Assembly (NCBI GenBank): GCA_937928555.1
Contig: CALFWR010000155.1
Coordinates: 1-36,092, forward strand
Origin: an uncultured Pirellulaceae bacterium
GTDB lineage: Bacteria > Planctomycetota > Planctomycetia > Pirellulales > Pirellulaceae
Length of the DNA stretch: 36,092 nucleotides
Direction of reading: 5' to 3'
The position numbers and the translations under genes were made by a program. The notes under the pieces were generated by a model. It worked only from the letters and a program-made list of their open reading frames with translations, was not told the DNA's origin and did not search any database. This document shows, piece after piece, positions 32,707-36,092 of the stretch (positions are counted from its first letter, which is position 1; each line of letters starts with the position of its first letter).

Positions 32707-33139
32707 GTTTTAGATTCCGTACGCCGGTTTTCGGTTCCTGTTGAAGCCTCAGGTAGTGATATTCTGCGTCGCAGCACCCCTTTGGCAACCAATTTTGCAC
32801 GTATTTCGGCAATGTGAAAATCGCCGTTTGGCAGTTCACCTGAAAAAGGCGCTTCAGTCCGCAAAATCCAGCCGAATTTTTCCGGTGACAGATTGGCATT
32901 TTTTGAAAAAAGACTCTGGTAGACCGGTCGCGGAAGTAGACAATCTGCTTCCCAAGCCCAGTTTTCCCCGACGCTTCAAGGCGCTTTGAAAGAAATCTGG
33001 CTCGCTAAAATCAATTGAGGCTCCTTTGGCGCGGATGTTGCTTGGGAAGCCTCATCACGTTCGCGTACGCAATTTTGGCAGGATGATTCCCGCCACCAGA
33101 ACGACAAACGGATTCAGACAAATACTGGAGATCACGAGA
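32707..33139. other. Divergent promoter/leader region of groESL
   Basis: 433 bases without a gene. It holds an A/T-rich symmetric run (TTTTTTGAAAAAA near 32899-32911) and a leader hairpin, TGAGGCT (33016-33022) with AGCCTCA (33048-33054), ending about 85 bases before the groES start. No CIRCE element (TTAGCACTC-N9-GAGTGCTAA) is present. No promoter boxes could be assigned with confidence. Confidence 0.45.
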
Positions 33140-33460
33140 ATGGCAACCGCCACCAAAAAGAGCAAAACAAAAACCAAATTGCAGCCGCTGGGCGATCGCA
33201 TTGTTGTTCAACGGGAAGCCTCAGGCGACACAACCGCTGGCGGCATCTACTTGCCCGAATCCGCCAAAGATAAGCCTTCTCGAGGCACCGTGATCGCGGT
33301 CGGAGACGGCAAGCTTCTCAAAGACGGATCCCGCGCACCGCTTCAGGTCAGCAAGGGCGACGTCGTCCTGTTTACCACTTACGGCCCCGAAGTAATCAAC
33401 GATGGCGACCAGGAATTGCTGCTGATGCGCGAAGACGACGTTCTCGCAGTGCTCGGCTAA
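33140..33460 (+). CDS. groES: Co-chaperonin GroES
   Basis: 106 residues from ATG 33140 ([26 protein letters not shown]); GGAG lies ten bases upstream, and upstream in-frame Mets would add an unrelated stretch. It shows [11 protein letters not shown], the mobile loop ([24 protein letters not shown]) and a [13 protein letters not shown] segment, as in the heptameric lid of GroEL. A 10-residue Lys/Thr-rich N-terminal extension is extra compared with E. coli. groEL follows after 60 bases. Confidence 0.95.
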   Translation: MATATKKSKTKTKLQPLGDRIVVQREASGDTTAGGIYLPESAKDKPSRGTVIAVGDGKLLKDGSRAPLQVSKGDVVLFTTYGPEVINDGDQELLLMREDDVLAVLG

Positions 33461-35140
<1,680 letters not shown>

Positions 35141-35215
35141 TTTGTCGTCGCGACAGCCTGAGAATCGATGGTGATCACATCCCACCATCGCCTGTCTGCC
35201 ACACTAGCCGATCCA

Positions 35216-35247
35216 AAAAGCCGCGAGACCATCTCGCGGCTTTTTTT
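35216..35247 (+). terminator. Strong rho-independent terminator after groEL
   Basis: GCCGCGAGA (35220-35228) pairs with TCTCGCGGC (35232-35240) around a three-base loop, with AAAA before and seven T after. Another hairpin without T-run, CGATGGTG/CACCATCG (35166-35173, 35183-35190), lies upstream. Confidence 0.92.
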
Positions 35248-35295
35248 ATGCGATTGGTGCAAACTCGATTTAGGTTTGTGCCAGTCCTGTAAATT

Positions 35296-35320
35296 CGCTT
35301 CGGTGTGTCGGACCGAAGCG
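35296..35320. other. Hairpin bordering the tandem-repeat block
   Basis: CGCTTCGGT and ACCGAAGCG form a perfect 9-bp stem with a seven-base loop, seven bases before the first 22-bp repeat. It has no T-run and no known role. Confidence 0.5.
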
Positions 35321-35327
35321 TGCTTGG

Positions 35328-35591
35328 TTAGCTCCACAATTCCTGCCAGTTAGCTCCACAATTCCTGCCAGTTAGCTCCACAATTCCTGCCAGTTAGCCC
35401 CACAATTCCTGCCAGTTAGCTCCACAATTCCTGCCAGTTAGCTCCACAATTCCTGCCAGTTAGCTCCACAATTCCTGCCAGTTAGCCCCACAATTCCTGC
35501 CAGTTAGCCCCACAATTCCTGCCAGTTAGCTCCACAATTCCTGCCAGTTAGCTCCACAATTCCTGCCAGTTAGCTCCACAATTCCTGCCAG
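35328..35591. repeat. Tandem array of twelve 22-bp units
   Basis: Twelve head-to-tail copies of a unit beginning TTAGCTCCACAATTCC. All are identical except for one T/C position, which is C in copies 4, 8 and 9. There are no spacers, so this is a minisatellite (VNTR), not CRISPR. It is non-coding by all appearances. Confidence 0.95.
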
Positions 35592-35935
35592 CCCGGAGGG
35601 CGAAAGATCCCTGCCGGTGGCATCAGCCACCCGAATCATAGCAAAATGCCTCAAAGCCCGGAGGGCGAAAGATCCCTGCCGGTGGCGCCACCGGAATCAT
35701 TGCAAAATGCCTCAAAGCCCGGAGGGCGACACATCCCTGCCGGTGGCGTCAGCCACCGGAATCATAGCAAAATGTCTCAAAGCCCGGAGGGCGAAAGATC
35801 CCTGCCGGTGGCGTCAGCCACCGGAATCATAGCAAAGTGTCTCAAAGCCCGGAGGGCGACACATCCCTGCCGGTGGCGTCAGCCACCGGAATCATGGCAA
35901 AATGCTTCAAAGCCCGGAGGGCGACACATCCTTCA
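35591..35935. repeat. Array of 65-bp double-hairpin repeats (REP-like)
   Basis: Six units starting GCCCGGAGGGC at 35591, 35656, 35717, 35782, 35847 and 35912 (spacing 65, 61, 65, 65, 65; the last is truncated). Each full unit has two palindromes, GCCCggaGGGC and CCGGTGGCgtcaGCCACCGG; the second copy has lost the four-base loop. The linker ends GCAAAATG(C/T)CTCAAA. The array ends about 20 bases before the Y1 transposase gene, the layout of REP arrays next to REP-associated transposases. Confidence 0.85.
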
Positions 35936-35956
35936 TCAAATGGAGAATCGGCAACC

Positions 35957-36092
35957 ATGGCATCGCATCAACAACTTCTCTACCACATTGTTTTCAGCAC
36001 AAAGGAGCGGCGATCCTTATTGCGTGAGGACGATTTCAGGGACAGTGTTTGGCGTTACATGGCTGGGATCGCCAGCAATTTGCAGGGCCATG
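35957..36092 (+). CDS. IS200/REP-associated Y1 transposase, N-terminal fragment
   Basis: 45 codons before the window ends: MASHQQLLYHIVFSTKERRS, then LLREDDFRDSVWRYMAGIASNLQGH. LLYHIVFSTKxRR is the opening strand of Y1 (HUH) single-strand transposases of the IS200/IS605 and RAYT type; the HUH and Tyr residues lie beyond the edge. The start has GGAG eleven bases upstream. Given the adjacent hairpin array, a domesticated REP-associated transposase is favoured over a classical IS200, but both remain open. Confidence 0.85.
   Translation, partial: MASHQQLLYHIVFSTKERRSLLREDDFRDSVWRYMAGIASNLQGH

Noticed and set aside
35328-35591. Tandem 22-bp units as a CRISPR array
   Set aside because: The units are directly adjacent without unique spacers, and no cas genes are present.
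35617-35832. 71-residue open frame in the repeat array
   Set aside because: It merely reads through the 65-bp repeats and has no ribosome-binding site; the protein is repetitive by consequence.

Overview
The window looks like chromosomal DNA of a planctomycete, probably a Pirellulales/Rhodopirellula-type bacterium. The pointers are indirect: a YdjY-type lipoprotein, an SHD1-domain exported protein, MJ0042-type zinc ribbons fused to membrane segments, a GroEL with a His/Asp-rich tail instead of GGM repeats, an integrase of the kind common in planctomycete islands, and abundant palindromic intergenic repeats. No species can be named from the sequence alone.

Left host region (1-13960). After a tandem repeat at the edge come a PLP-homeostasis protein (YggS family) and a large heparinase II/III-like protein on the minus strand. 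On the plus strand follow a YdjY-type lipoprotein, HflX translationally overlapped by a short-chain dehydrogenase, lysyl-tRNA synthetase, a LolCE/LolD-type ABC exporter pair, and a two-gene envelope operon (Pro-rich lipoprotein plus Wza-type polysaccharide export lipoprotein) closed by a strong terminator.

Integrated element (about 13996-23025, 9 kb). It is bounded by 24-bp direct repeats that are the 3' end of a tRNA-Glu-like gene, which survives at the right end. Its rightward block is a compact replication/integration operon with start/stop overlaps: excisionase-like HTH, TOPRIM primase, DUF3987 protein, small zinc-finger protein, tyrosine integrase. A twin-palindrome region, a plausible origin or operator, precedes it. 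Cargo comprises an OLD-family ATPase/TOPRIM nuclease (probable anti-phage function) paired with an SNase-like lipoprotein that lacks the catalytic Glu, and three unrecognised small/medium genes. The att core lies inside the integrase reading frame. In the excised circle the integrase would read through attP into a 60-residue tail now stranded at the left end; in the integrated state that tail is replaced by 12 residues read antisense through the tRNA. Short GTGGTGCA repeats flank both cores and look like arm-type sites.

Right host region (23077-36092). A HEAT/SHD1 exported protein diverges from leuA (2-isopropylmalate synthase) and a Gfo/Idh/MocA protein. On the minus strand, an MMPL/RND exporter is flanked by two zinc-ribbon membrane proteins. 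groES-groEL ends in a strong terminator. The right edge is repeat-rich: twelve 22-bp tandem copies, then six copies of a 65-bp double-hairpin unit, directly upstream of a truncated IS200/REP-associated (Y1) transposase gene.
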